DNA of 64,000 nucleotides from an uncultured Gammaproteobacteria bacterium (GCA_943788815.1 CALSRS010000001.1:2045501-2109500); one strand, 5' to 3'. Shown: positions 17,867 through 27,104, counted from the first letter of the stretch. Numbers and translations: made by a program. Notes: a model not told the origin generated them from the letters alone.

Positions 17867-17988
17867 GGGTGATTAATATAGAGCACTCCTCGTATTTTTA
17901 AAATATAAATTTTTGCAGGCAATCTAACATTTATTTTTTTATATATACTTCACATAAATTTCACACGGTTTATTGTATTTTTTTTATC

Positions 17989-19098
17989 ATGAAAATAATT
18001 CGATATAATTTATGCTTACTGTTACTCGGTGTTACTTTGACTGCAAATTCTGCAGAGCTAGAGATACAGCTTTATAACTTTCCTTCTGACGGCACCCTTG
18101 TGTTTCAGGTCTATGATACACCTGATAGCTTTGGTGATTTTCGTGCGCCAGCCCAACACCTAAAAATGCCTGCCAATGATAGCGGGAGATATCTTATTCC
18201 TGAGATTGATGCGGGTGTAATCGCTGTTGTGGTTTTTCATGATGAGAATGAAAACGGCAGAATGGATCGGAATTTTATTGGGATACCAAAAGAACTGGTT
18301 GGAATATCCAATAACTATCGACCCAAGGGACCGCCAAATTTTCAACTCGCCAGTATTTCTGTTGGTGAAATGGAAACTAGCCGCCAGGAAATTGAGATGT
18401 TTCAGATTTTGGGGAAGCGAGGTCAGATTGGTGTAGGCGTGGGTGTGATAGGCAAGACCAGTCCCTATTTAAATTCCAATAACTCGTCGTATCAGGTCAT
18501 TCCTGCTATTAGTTACCTGGGTGAGCGTCTTCAGATTTTTGGGCCAAATCTTCAGTTTGGAATATTTGGAACAGGGGATTTTCGCTTAGCACTTTCTGCG
18601 ACTTATCGGATCGCCAGTTATGACGAGAATGACAGTGATGTGCTTGCAGGGCTTGGGGACAGGAAGAGCACCTTGATGGCAGGTCTTAGTATGATTTATG
18701 AATGGCAAAACGGGATTGAATTGGAAGCGACATACAGACACGATGTTCTGGATAAGATCGGAGGTGGCATTGCTGAATTAGGCCTGTCACGTGGCTTTCA
18801 ATTTGAGTCAGTGCGCGTTAGTCCGGAGATATCCATGACATGGATGAGTAAGAAGATCAGTAACCATGACTTTGGAGTACCTGATTTCGCATCTACGATT
18901 GATCGACCTGCCTATGACACTGGAAGTACTGTCATTCCCGGTTTTGGAATTAGTTCGTTTGTTGATTTATCAGAAAAATGGCAATTGATACTAAACCTCA
19001 AGGGTGAAGCTCTCCCTAACAAAATAACAAGCAGCCCAATTGTCGGTGATGATCTTATTTTCAGCGGCAACGCTATCCTGGCATATGTCTTTTTATAA
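17989..19098 (+). CDS. DUF2141 - MipA/OmpV fusion outer membrane protein
   Basis: A 369-residue exported protein. After a leader (1-22, ending NSAEL) residues 22-135 are a DUF2141 domain: VFQVYDTPDSFGDF, AVVVFHDENENGRMDRNFIGIPKELVGISNN and GPPNFQLASISV. Residues 140-369 form a MipA/OmpV-type outer membrane barrel (GQIGVGVGVIGKTSPYLNSNNSSYQVIPAISYLGERLQI, then repeated strands, ending GNAILAYVFL). DUF2141 is a small periplasmic beta-domain of unknown job; MipA/OmpV proteins scaffold murein enzymes or act in osmotic and antimicrobial response. The link of the two in one chain is seen directly. The ribosome site is weak. Confidence 0.82.
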   Translation: MKIIRYNLCLLLLGVTLTANSAELEIQLYNFPSDGTLVFQVYDTPDSFGDFRAPAQHLKMPANDSGRYLIPEIDAGVIAVVVFHDENENGRMDRNFIGIPKELVGISNNYRPKGPPNFQLASISVGEMETSRQEIEMFQILGKRGQIGVGVGVIGKTSPYLNSNNSSYQVIPAISYLGERLQIFGPNLQFGIFGTGDFRLALSATYRIASYDENDSDVLAGLGDRKSTLMAGLSMIYEWQNGIELEATYRHDVLDKIGGGIAELGLSRGFQFESVRVSPEISMTWMSKKISNHDFGVPDFASTIDRPAYDTGSTVIPGFGISSFVDLSEKWQLILNLKGEALPNKITSSPIVGDDLIFSGNAILAYVFL

Positions 19099-19237
19099 GT
19101 TGCATATGACAAGTCTTGTATAGATTTGGTTTCTTTATTGTATTGATCCTTACCTGGGAAATATTAAGAGACGTGTTTTTTCTTATGTAAAGAGAGCGTG
19201 TATAGTGACCTCAATAATAAGTTTCTGGAGAGCTTAA

Positions 19238-20632
19238 ATGTCACGGATTATTCCTGCTTATCAGTCTAAATTCTTACTTGCTTGTTTATTGTTTCCACTG
19301 GTTTCTATCTCACTTAGTTCAGCACCATCTGTCTATCCTACGGGCACCACGATCTACAATCTCGATAAGGCATGGAGTGGCTACACAATATTTCGAATTC
19401 CGGGTAATGAAGGCGATGTATTAATAGATATGAATGGCCGTGAGGTCAGGCGTTGGTCACATACAGCAGGTTACCCTGCACGTATTCTTCCAGGCGGTAA
19501 TTTTATGGGGTCCATGGGTAACCTGTCACCACACCAGGACCTTATTGCCCTGATACAGTGGGATTGGGACGGTAATGAAGTTTGGCGATTTGATCGTTTG
19601 CAACAGGTAGAAACGAAGGATGGAAATACAATCTGGGCGGCGCGGCAACATCATGATTGGCAGCGTGAAGGCAACCCCGTTGGTTATTACACGCCAGGTG
19701 CTGATCCACTGGTTGACCGTGGCAAGACCTTGATACTGGCACATAAAAAACTAATGGCGCCTGCGATTACTGATAAACGACTGGATGATGATTACATCGT
19801 TGAGGTGTCCTGGGATGGTGAAATTCTTTGGGAATGGCTGGCAAGTGATCATTTTGACGAGTTTGGTTTTGATCAAGATTCAAAAGACGCGATCCGTAAT
19901 GCAGTTAAGTATAGTGAAGAGACACAGGCGTTTGACTGGTTGCATATTAATTCTGCAACGTATGTAGGTCCCAATATATGGTATGATCAAGGTGACCAAC
20001 GCTTTCATCCCGATAATATTATTATCAGTGGGCGTGAAGCCAACCTCATCGCGATAATTAGTCGAGCTGGAAACATAGTCTGGAAGATGGGGCCAGACTT
20101 TCGTTCCGATGATAAGCATATGGCGATAGGTCAGATTATTGGTCAGCATCATCCTCATATTATTCCCAAAGACCTGCCAGGTGCAGGTAATCTCATGGTG
20201 TTTGATAATGGGGGGTCAGCGGGTTATGGCGCCCCAAACCCATTGGCACCAGATGGTGTAAGCACACTAACGCGGTTTACATCACGGGTTATAGAGTTTA
20301 ATCCGGTGACGTTTGAATTGATGTGGGAGTATGCGCCTGCTGGCCGGGCAAACTATCAGTTCTTTAGTCGCAATGTGAGTTCAGCCCAAAGACTTCCTAA
20401 TGGTAATACATTGATTACTGAAGGTGCGGAAGGGAGATTGTTTGAAGTGACGGCAGAAAAAGAAATCGTATGGGAATACATGATGCCTTACTTTGAGGGA
20501 AACACTTACCCGGTTTCGAGAACCTATCGGGCGTATCGTGTTCCTTATGATTGGATTCCACAATTAAATCAACCCGAAGAGCGAGCAGTAGTGCCACCAA
20601 GTCTTCCTGATTTCAGGATAGAACCGCAGTAG
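19238..20632 (+). CDS. Arylsulfotransferase (ASST)-type beta-propeller enzyme
   Basis: A 464-residue exported protein (leader ending SLSSA, ~29) with the arylsulfotransferase family layout: GTTIYNLDKAWSGYTIF, VLIDMNGREVRRW, QHHDW (137-141), FDWLHINS (H236), HHPHI (304-308) and repeated DWDGNEVWRF / WDGEILWEW / FELMWEY blades of a six-bladed propeller. In E. coli ASST, two histidines and an arginine handle a sulfuryl group transferred between phenolic acceptors through a histidine intermediate in the periplasm; the conserved histidines here are consistent. GGAGAG precedes the ATG. No DsbA/DsbB-like partners are adjacent. Related proteins have other uses, so substrate is open. Confidence 0.75.
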   Translation: MSRIIPAYQSKFLLACLLFPLVSISLSSAPSVYPTGTTIYNLDKAWSGYTIFRIPGNEGDVLIDMNGREVRRWSHTAGYPARILPGGNFMGSMGNLSPHQDLIALIQWDWDGNEVWRFDRLQQVETKDGNTIWAARQHHDWQREGNPVGYYTPGADPLVDRGKTLILAHKKLMAPAITDKRLDDDYIVEVSWDGEILWEWLASDHFDEFGFDQDSKDAIRNAVKYSEETQAFDWLHINSATYVGPNIWYDQGDQRFHPDNIIISGREANLIAIISRAGNIVWKMGPDFRSDDKHMAIGQIIGQHHPHIIPKDLPGAGNLMVFDNGGSAGYGAPNPLAPDGVSTLTRFTSRVIEFNPVTFELMWEYAPAGRANYQFFSRNVSSAQRLPNGNTLITEGAEGRLFEVTAEKEIVWEYMMPYFEGNTYPVSRTYRAYRVPYDWIPQLNQPEERAVVPPSLPDFRIEPQ

Positions 20633-20727
20633 AAAATTTAGATTCCTGCTATGTTGTTGCTTCGTATTGTATAATGGCCTCAAGCTGAAAGTACATCAGG
20701 GCATGCTTTCGTCAGCAAGGCAATACA

Positions 20728-21648
20728 TTATTGAGTCTGTGTTGCACGTTCTTCTTCCAGCTGATCTAAATATATTTTCTGATAGTACTTTATTTTTTCC
20801 ACGTAACCATCTGGATCGATGAACCGAGTAGGATCATAAACATCCCCTGGTTTAAATTTTTCATGCAGATAAAAGTGGCCAGCATGGGCAGACACATAAA
20901 TGTCTGGTGAGAGTTCCAGTTGTGATATAAATGTTTCTCTAAAGTCCTCTTGAATAGATTCATAGCCAGGCATGCCAGATACCGTCACTCCTGAATTGAT
21001 GGTTCCCATATTGACGATTAATACTGAGTAGTTTGTATTAGCAACAGCAGTTGTAAAGGAATAGCTGCTTGCTCCTTTGGTGTGACCAGGATGATGATGT
21101 ACATTGAGTCTGAAATCACCCAGTTCAATTACATCACCATCACTGAGGGTTTTATCGACCATCACTGGCTCAAACACCGGATCACGACCTTGAGGGTGTT
21201 TATAATCCGAAGAACCTCCGTCTTCAAGGACTGGTGCGTCATCTTCCAGCGCTAACATTTGTGCACCAGTGATACGTTTTATTTCTGCTAATCCGCCAAC
21301 ATGGTCCCAGTGTGCCTGGGTAGTTAGTAATATTTTGATGTCATTGAAATTTAACCCCAGTGTTTCAATACTGGTTTTAATTAAGGGGACTGAACCATGA
21401 GGGCCGGTATTAATGAGGATATGACCTTCATTCGTGGTGATTAAAAACTGACCTAGTTCATATGAGCCAACAAAATAAAGGTTATTTATGATACGTAGCG
21501 GGGTAAAGGGTTTTAACCATCCCTCGTTGGTAATCGGTAAGTGAGTAAAATTATCCTGAGAATTTGATAATGGTGAAAGTAATAGAGTACCCATGGATAC
21601 TAACGTGATTACTGCCCACTTTTGAGAGTGATAAAAAAAACTTTTCAT
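20728..21648 (-). CDS. Subclass B3 metallo-beta-lactamase-fold enzyme, GOB-like Q116 type
   Basis: A 306-residue secreted MBL-fold protein (leader to about residue 31, LSNSQD). The zinc motif reads TTQAHWDHVGG: Gln111 replaces the first histidine, with H113, D115 and H116 kept, then HHHPGHTKGASSYSF (H189) and YVSAHAGHFYLHEK (H255). A glutamine in the first position is the known signature of GOB enzymes, and other parts (VLEDGGSSDY, SIQEDF, GDVYDP) also resemble GOB. B3 enzymes hydrolyse beta-lactams with two zincs, but chromosomal relatives can act on other lactams or lactones. It is divergent from the S41 protease gene. Confidence 0.85.
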   Translation of the reverse strand: MKSFFYHSQKWAVITLVSMGTLLLSPLSNSQDNFTHLPITNEGWLKPFTPLRIINNLYFVGSYELGQFLITTNEGHILINTGPHGSVPLIKTSIETLGLNFNDIKILLTTQAHWDHVGGLAEIKRITGAQMLALEDDAPVLEDGGSSDYKHPQGRDPVFEPVMVDKTLSDGDVIELGDFRLNVHHHPGHTKGASSYSFTTAVANTNYSVLIVNMGTINSGVTVSGMPGYESIQEDFRETFISQLELSPDIYVSAHAGHFYLHEKFKPGDVYDPTRFIDPDGYVEKIKYYQKIYLDQLEEERATQTQ

Positions 21649-21728
21649 AAATTCCCCTCTTGTTTTGTAGATTGTATCAAAGTGCTTAAAGTCAACCTAA
21701 TTGGCTATTTGGCCGTTATATATTCATC

Positions 21729-21745
21729 TATACTCATGGAGTATA
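21729..21745. promoter_or_regulatory. Inverted repeat in MBL / S41 divergent region
   Basis: TATACTC-ATG-GAGTATA is a perfect 7-bp inverted repeat midway between the divergent starts at 21648 and 21822. Its position suits a shared operator; no regulator gene is nearby. Confidence 0.35.
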
Positions 21746-21821
21746 AGTAAAATTTAATAATAGTATCGATTTTTGAAAACTGGCGAATAAATAGATAAAT
21801 AAATATCATTAATTATAGGTC

Positions 21822-23456
21822 ATGATAAATCAAAATTCATTTCTACTTGTGTTGAAAAGTCTCAAGTTGATTCTATCTGTCGTATTGGTCTCGATGGTAT
21901 TAACTGCCTGTGGTGGAGGTGGTGGAAACCCAACTGCGCTCAGCAGTAATAATTTAAATACTAATAATAACAGCAGTAATAATACAAACATTGACGATGA
22001 CCCAGACGAATGGGTAGAAGGCATTTTTCTACCTGCCAGCACATTTCGAAATATGTGCGAGAGCCCTGTTGCAGGTACTAGTGATGTTCAGGGAACATTT
22101 GTTGACGAAAATAATTTTCTTCGTTCGCATAGTAATCATACCTATCTGTGGTATGACGAAATAGTAGATCGGGATCCCGGACTTCATGCCACGCCTGATT
22201 ACTTTGATCTTTTAAAAACGGACGCGGTGACACCCTCTGGCAGCTTTAAGGATAATTTTCACTTTTCACTACCAACGGATGAATGGATAGCACAATCTCA
22301 ATCGGGTATCTCATCGGGTTATGGTATGCAGGTAGCACTTATAAGTTCTTCTCCACCCCGACAGGCCGTGGTGGCCTTCACTGATCCGGGCACACCGGCA
22401 ACCCAGGCTGATGCTAATCTGGCACGGGGAGCAGAAATATTGACTATCGATGGTGTAGATGTCATTTTTGGTGCAGATGCCGATACCCTTAATGCAGGCC
22501 TTTTTCCCGACAGTGTGGGGGAGACACATAATTTTACAGTGAGAGACCTGAATGGAACCGTGCGATCTTTCAGTATGACTTCTGCCGTCATCACCTCTAC
22601 ACCTGTTCAGAATGTGAAAACCATTACCACGCCGGGCGCCAAGGTGGGATATTTATTATTTAACGATCATATCGCTACCGCTGAGAGTGGACTCATCGAT
22701 GCCGTTACACAATTGTCTGCTGATGGGATTACTGAACTGGTAATTGACCTACGTTACAATGGCGGCGGGTTTTTAGATATTGCCAGTGAGTTGGCTTACA
22801 TGATCGCTGGTGCAGGACAAACCGCCGGTGAGACATTTGAAGAAGTTAAATTCAACGATAAGCATCCAGTTTTCAATCCAATTACGGGTCAAACATTAAC
22901 ACCAGTCCCTTTTCATAGTCGCAGTCAGGGCTTTGATGCGACCGTTGCGACAGGGACTCTATTACCCAGCCTTAATTTAAGCCGCGTCTATGTATTGACC
23001 GGGTCCGGGACCTGTTCAGCCAGTGAGTCAATTATGAACGGTTTACTTGGAATTGATGTGGAAGTGATACAGATAGGTTCAACCACCTGTGGAAAACCGT
23101 ATGGCTTTTTTGCAGCCAATAATTGTGGCACGACTTATTTCACTATCCAATTTCAGGGAGTGAATGCCAAGGGGTTTGGAGATTATCCCGATGGGTTTTC
23201 ACCTGCTAATACTGTAAGTGATGTCGGTGAGCTTGTAAGCGGTTGTTCGGTAGGAGATGACTTCACAGCTGCGCTGGGTAATCCTGTCGAGGCAAGACTG
23301 GCTGCGGCGCTTAACCATATGGATACGGGGACGTGTCCGGCTCCCAGTGGGTTATTTGCTCCTGAATTATTAAAAACCAGTTCGCTTCCATCTGACTATA
23401 TGTTACTTAACAAGTCACTTTGGCAGCAAAACCGAATTATACGGGAAGGCCCATGA
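21822..23456 (+). CDS. S41-family peptidase lipoprotein
   Basis: A 544-residue lipoprotein: leader then VLTACGGGGGN, with lipid-modified C30, and an Asn/Ser-rich linker (about 38-57). A PDZ-like part spans roughly 150-260 (GYGMQVALISS, RGAEILTIDGVDV). The peptidase core runs from VGYLLFNDHI through ELVIDLRYNGGG to GTCSASESIMNGL and GSTTCGKPYGFF; Ser399 and Lys425 form the expected serine-lysine dyad, spaced as in Tsp/CtpB. It would cleave unstructured C-termini in the periplasm. The stop overlaps the next start (ATGA). Cys pairs (CSAS, TTCGK, NNCGT) near the active site suggest disulfides. Related members occur widely in gammaproteobacteria. Confidence 0.88.
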   Translation: MINQNSFLLVLKSLKLILSVVLVSMVLTACGGGGGNPTALSSNNLNTNNNSSNNTNIDDDPDEWVEGIFLPASTFRNMCESPVAGTSDVQGTFVDENNFLRSHSNHTYLWYDEIVDRDPGLHATPDYFDLLKTDAVTPSGSFKDNFHFSLPTDEWIAQSQSGISSGYGMQVALISSSPPRQAVVAFTDPGTPATQADANLARGAEILTIDGVDVIFGADADTLNAGLFPDSVGETHNFTVRDLNGTVRSFSMTSAVITSTPVQNVKTITTPGAKVGYLLFNDHIATAESGLIDAVTQLSADGITELVIDLRYNGGGFLDIASELAYMIAGAGQTAGETFEEVKFNDKHPVFNPITGQTLTPVPFHSRSQGFDATVATGTLLPSLNLSRVYVLTGSGTCSASESIMNGLLGIDVEVIQIGSTTCGKPYGFFAANNCGTTYFTIQFQGVNAKGFGDYPDGFSPANTVSDVGELVSGCSVGDDFTAALGNPVEARLAAALNHMDTGTCPAPSGLFAPELLKTSSLPSDYMLLNKSLWQQNRIIREGP

Positions 23457-23827
23457 GACAAATCATATTTATATTATTAATGACTATCCTTAGTACTGCT
23501 TGCCGTGAGACACAAGTGGAGGAATTTATTCCTGCCTTGTTAAGCAATCCGGGACAAGAGTCTCATGCAGAAATTCAGCAAACTATTTCTACGGCATTAA
23601 ATGGCGTGACTGTCATGCTGGCGGACGATGTATTTACTATGAATAGTGTGCTGGTGATAGAACGCGGGATGCAACGGGGAATTGACCGCCCTCCGGAAAT
23701 GGGCCGAGATCTGGGCAGACCTAGTCGCTTTCAATTAGTAACAAATGGAACCGAATGCATCATTATTGATGAGCAAAGTAGTGTGCATTGGCCATTGGCC
23801 AGGGTAAAGTGTATTAAGGAAGAGTAG
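23453..23827 (+). CDS. Small lipoprotein coupled to the S41 peptidase
   Basis: A 124-residue predicted lipoprotein starting MRQIIFILLMTILSTACRE, lipobox LSTAC at about residues 14-18. The start at 23453 has GGAAGG just upstream and overlaps the peptidase stop in an ATGA, which makes translational coupling likely. The rest is a compact soluble domain (VTVMLADDVFTMNSVLVIERGMQRGIDRP, then ECIIIDEQSSVHWPLARVKCIKEE) with two cysteines. I do not recognise a family. Coupling suggests it is a partner, adaptor or inhibitor of the protease (inference). Confidence 0.72.
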   Translation: MRQIIFILLMTILSTACRETQVEEFIPALLSNPGQESHAEIQQTISTALNGVTVMLADDVFTMNSVLVIERGMQRGIDRPPEMGRDLGRPSRFQLVTNGTECIIIDEQSSVHWPLARVKCIKEE

Positions 23828-23838
23828 GCCTGCCTTGA

Positions 23839-24351
23839 TTAATGTAATTGATCAGCAACCGCATCAATTGCCGCCTGTACACAGATAGAATCCGATCCAC
23901 TCCCGCCGCCTGCAGCGCCGATACCACCGATAACTTCATCACCAACTTTAATAGGTAAGCCACCCTGTTGTCCCGCCATGTCAGGTAACATCAACTGTAA
24001 TTGCGGTCCCATATCGCCATTATCTATCCTTTCTCTAAATACTGCTGAGGGGCGATTAAAGGTCATAGCAGTGTAGGCCTTACGATAGCTAAGAACATAA
24101 GTGTGAACACCGCTACCCTCACCACGAAAGGCAACCAGGGTGTCGCCAGCACTGTCCACAACATGAACGGAAACGTTGTAGCCCATATCCAGGCAATGGG
24201 CCTGAGTTTTTTCAGCCATTTCCTTGGCCAATTCTACAGGGAGGACATGGCGCGTGGGGAGTTGTGCTGATGCATTTATATGCGTCAGTAGTGTAAAAAC
24301 CGAAAGTATGAATACAAATCCGGTAAAACTATTTTTAGATTGAAATTTCAT
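23839..24351 (-). CDS. GlcG/HbpS-family haem-binding-type secreted protein
   Basis: A 170-residue protein with leader (to about INASAQ, ~30) and the HbpS/GlcG fold: LAKEMAEKTQAHCLDMGYNVSVHVVDSAGDTLVAFRGEGS, YRKAYTAMTFNRPS, LMLPDMAGQQGGLPIKVGDEVIGGIGAAGGGSGSDSICVQAAIDAVADQL. The start at 24351 is chosen for AGAGGA a few bases upstream; an in-frame ATG at 24381 lacks one. Family members bind haem or cobalamin, or act with oxidative-stress sensors; here no two-component system is adjacent. It converges with the S41/lipoprotein pair. Confidence 0.88.
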   Translation of the reverse strand: MKFQSKNSFTGFVFILSVFTLLTHINASAQLPTRHVLPVELAKEMAEKTQAHCLDMGYNVSVHVVDSAGDTLVAFRGEGSGVHTYVLSYRKAYTAMTFNRPSAVFRERIDNGDMGPQLQLMLPDMAGQQGGLPIKVGDEVIGGIGAAGGGSGSDSICVQAAIDAVADQLH

Positions 24352-24471
24352 GACCATCCTCTGGATTGGAGTTTTAATCATAATAATATGAACCGCACAC
24401 TATTAACAATAAAAAATAGTACAAGGTAAACAGACGCAATGATTAGGTTGAAATTTCCAGATATCACTATT

Positions 24472-25116
24472 TTAATTTGAGGATGAATTAATTTTCCATG
24501 TTCCATCACTTCGGCGACAGGCGACACCGTAGCCTTTTTCTGTTCGGTTGCCAATATTTATAGTTTGGAGAAATTCCCGGCAATATTTGCCAGATTTAGA
24601 ATAACCGTCCCGTGTTGCAATGGTGTTTCCATAGTGATTGGATCGCGAGTTGTTCCAGCTAATTCTCTGACCAATAGGAGCAGTCTGCGCCATGAGATTC
24701 GCATCTCTTGCGCGCAGACGGTCAACGTTATTCATGTATCCGCTTATTTCACTACCAATTAACGCACCAATAAAGACTCCAGTTGTAGTTACAATCAGTT
24801 GATCAGAACTATTGTAATTGTCGTTATAGCTTCGACGATATGAGAGGGGATAGTGATAATTCAAGCCAAGGTAGGTGCTTCTATAGCGTGTCGGGTAGCC
24901 ATAATTTAATCCAATAGAAACACGGCTATGATTTCGTTTACGGTAATAGTTTTGATCTCTATATCTTGAGCCTATGTGTCCACCTGCGACCACACCAGTA
25001 ATATAAGAAATTTTATGGTTATTGCTATGCGCAGTTGCAGGCAGACTGGTAACTAAAGTTAAAGAAAATATAAGGAATGAAAGTAAATTTTTCGATATAT
25101 GGTTAACGTAACTCAT
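24472..25116 (-). CDS. Glycine-zipper/17 kDa surface-antigen-like exported protein
   Basis: A 214-residue exported protein with leader ending PATAHS (~30). A Tyr/Arg/Asn-rich low-complexity segment (45-100: RYRDQNYYRKRN, YGYPTRYRSTYLGLNYHYP) precedes a glycine-zipper hydrophobic hairpin (GVFIGALIGSEISGYM, 112-128) and a C-terminal SGKYCREFLQTINIGNRTEKGYGVACRRSDGTWKI block, which is the usual end of 17-kDa surface antigen/RcpC-like lipoproteins. There is no lipobox cysteine. It is probably an envelope structural protein. Low GC relative to neighbours. Confidence 0.72.
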   Translation of the reverse strand: MSYVNHISKNLLSFLIFSLTLVTSLPATAHSNNHKISYITGVVAGGHIGSRYRDQNYYRKRNHSRVSIGLNYGYPTRYRSTYLGLNYHYPLSYRRSYNDNYNSSDQLIVTTTGVFIGALIGSEISGYMNNVDRLRARDANLMAQTAPIGQRISWNNSRSNHYGNTIATRDGYSKSGKYCREFLQTINIGNRTEKGYGVACRRSDGTWKINSSSN

Positions 25117-25193
25117 AATTCTCCTCCAGCGTTCTGGAAATTAATAATCTTGATGTTAATAAATAACGCTTGATGCTTCTTTGAGTTGACAAC

Positions 25194-25637
25194 TTACTGA
25201 TCGGTTTCCGTTTTTATTCTTTCCCATCCCATTACTGACATGCAGCTGTTTACATGTCTGGCTCTGTATATTTGAGTTTGGCGCAATTCGTTTTCATATT
25301 TTCGGTAGGCCCTAACGAGTTCCCTGGGTGGTCGACATTGCCATGGGTTCACACTACGAGTAACTGTCCTGTATTCAATACTGCCGTCTTCGGTACGTAC
25401 CGGGTAGGAATCCCGGCGGGATGAATACTCCATGCAATCATAATATAATTCATCCGGGTCTCTGACCGCTGGCGGGTCAGGGTATGACTGTCCAGCCACG
25501 TACATACACTCTCCCTTATCTACTACAAACTGGTCAGACATTTTGTCGGCTTCAATGTCTATGTTTACCCATTTATAGCCAGGCATGCAGGCTGACAGGA
25601 AAATTACTGAGCTGATTGTAGTCAACAGTTTAACCAT
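25194..25637 (-). CDS. Small cysteine-rich lipoprotein, function unknown
   Basis: A 147-residue predicted lipoprotein starting MVKLLTTISSVIFLSACMPGY with lipobox LSAC. An upstream extension to 25745 is open but lacks a leader, so the start at 25637 is used. The mature part has conserved-looking cysteines (GECMYVAG, YDCMEYSS, WQCRPP, NSCMSVMGW) and ends in a helix (YRKYENELRQTQIYRARHVNSCMSVMGWERI), a pattern seen in small outer-membrane lipoproteins where the last cysteine motif (CMxxxGW) recurs. No function is assigned. It lies head-to-head with the alpha/beta hydrolase gene. Confidence 0.65.
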   Translation of the reverse strand: MVKLLTTISSVIFLSACMPGYKWVNIDIEADKMSDQFVVDKGECMYVAGQSYPDPPAVRDPDELYYDCMEYSSRRDSYPVRTEDGSIEYRTVTRSVNPWQCRPPRELVRAYRKYENELRQTQIYRARHVNSCMSVMGWERIKTETDQ

Positions 25638-25762
25638 ACATATATGACCGAGTTTGAATCTTAAAGTTTTATTGAGTGACAATAGGTCTTTTCCTACTGG
25701 AAAAGCAATGTATTTTAGGCGACTATGCTTTTTATGATAATACAATAATCGTGGAGACTACC

Positions 25763-27103
25763 ATGTCAGTCAATAAAGGAATCAAAGGGCTTTTAAGTCT
25801 ATTTTTAGTATTGATAATAAACCAGGTAATTGCTGAACCTACAGCTCCTGAGTTTATCCAGTTCAAACCAAGTGCAACAAAAGGTGCGCTGTATTTTCCC
25901 GACCCTGATGAATTTCCGAATCCGCATATTGCATTGATAGCCATGCATAGGGATTCGAACTTTATGTCACATATCATGACAAGAGAACTACCGAAACGAG
26001 GTTTTGTTGCCCTGGGTATGAATACCCGTTGTGATAATAATGAAGCCATTTGTGCCCCGTGGGGGGACAATGCCCTGGATGTTAAGCAGGGGATCGAACA
26101 CCTGCGTTCTCTTCCAGGGATTACCCATGTGATATTGTTTGGTCATAGTGGTGGCGGTCCTACAATGAGTTTTTATCAGGCTGCGGCAGAGGCCGGCACG
26201 GCATTCTGTCAGAAACCAGAAAAACTCGTGAAGTGTTCAGATGAACTTGATGATCTCCCTAAGGCGGATGCATTGATCCTCTGGGATGCCCATCCCAGTA
26301 ATGGTCTGGGTGTGATGCGCAGTCTGAATGCGGCCATTATTAATGATGAAGAGATCATTAAAAACAACGCAGCACCAAAGTTTGACCCGGCACTTGATCC
26401 GTTTGACCCGAACCATGGTTATGATCCGAATGGTTCCAAATACTCAGAAGAATTTAAGGAGCGGTTTTTTATAGGCCAGGCAGCACGTATGAACCGGTTG
26501 ATAGATCTAGCCCTTGAAAAAATGGAAGGCATGAAGAACGGAACACATATCTATTCAGACAACGATGCGTTCATTGTTCCCGGCGTTGCCGGAACCCGTC
26601 TTGCAAATCACGATGCCAGTATCGACCATGCAACATTACGCCCGCAAAAATTATTGAAGAACGATGGGAAAATTGAAGATTGTTGTGTTGTGGAAAGTGT
26701 TAGAAAGGTCGGACAAACCCCACAGACAAGCCAGAGCTTCAATGGAGTAGGGTTTTCAACAGTTAAATCCTTTCTAAGTGTTAATGCCATGCGTGGCAGG
26801 CATTCCATGATAGATGTTGACTGGTGTAGTAGTAATAATTCAACCCCTTGTAATGTGGATGTGGTTTCCGTTCCCCTACTGGTGATTGCAATGGGTGGGC
26901 ATTACTTTCTCCGCGATGGAGAAATTATTTTTGATGCAGCCAATAGCCAGGACAAGGAATATTTGATTGTTGAAGGCGCAACCCACGGTGGTACGCCATG
27001 CACACGCTGTATGCCTGATGGTCAAACTTATGATGGGCGTTATGATAACAGTGTGAGGAATAATTTTGATTTTGTCGCACAATGGATAAACAAAAGGTTT
27101 TAA
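25763..27103 (+). CDS. Secreted alpha/beta hydrolase
   Basis: A 446-residue exported protein (leader to about VIAEP, 24). The start at 25763 follows GGAG by 8 bases; an upstream open extension to 25676 lacks a site. VILFGHSGGGPTMS carries the nucleophile elbow with Ser129; HIALIAMHRD near residue 55 is the oxyanion side; VSVPLLVIAMGGHYFLRDGE and EYLIVEGATHGGTPC supply the probable acid and catalytic histidine. Cysteines (CDNNEAICAPW, CQKPEKLVKC, CTRCMPDG) suggest periplasmic disulfides. It is followed one base later by a second hydrolase gene, so they form an operon. Likely an esterase/lactonase; substrate unknown. Confidence 0.82.
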   Translation: MSVNKGIKGLLSLFLVLIINQVIAEPTAPEFIQFKPSATKGALYFPDPDEFPNPHIALIAMHRDSNFMSHIMTRELPKRGFVALGMNTRCDNNEAICAPWGDNALDVKQGIEHLRSLPGITHVILFGHSGGGPTMSFYQAAAEAGTAFCQKPEKLVKCSDELDDLPKADALILWDAHPSNGLGVMRSLNAAIINDEEIIKNNAAPKFDPALDPFDPNHGYDPNGSKYSEEFKERFFIGQAARMNRLIDLALEKMEGMKNGTHIYSDNDAFIVPGVAGTRLANHDASIDHATLRPQKLLKNDGKIEDCCVVESVRKVGQTPQTSQSFNGVGFSTVKSFLSVNAMRGRHSMIDVDWCSSNNSTPCNVDVVSVPLLVIAMGGHYFLRDGEIIFDAANSQDKEYLIVEGATHGGTPCTRCMPDGQTYDGRYDNSVRNNFDFVAQWINKRF

Positions 27104-27104
27104 A

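Noticed and set aside
20728-21648. Calling the MBL genes antibiotic-resistance determinants
   Set aside because: Fold and ligands support an MBL hydrolase, but chromosomal B3-like proteins often have other substrates, and one of the three lacks key ligands.
25946-25960. GGGATTCGAAC string resembling a tRNA T-loop
   Set aside because: It lies inside a clear coding region and no acceptor or anticodon arms are found around it.
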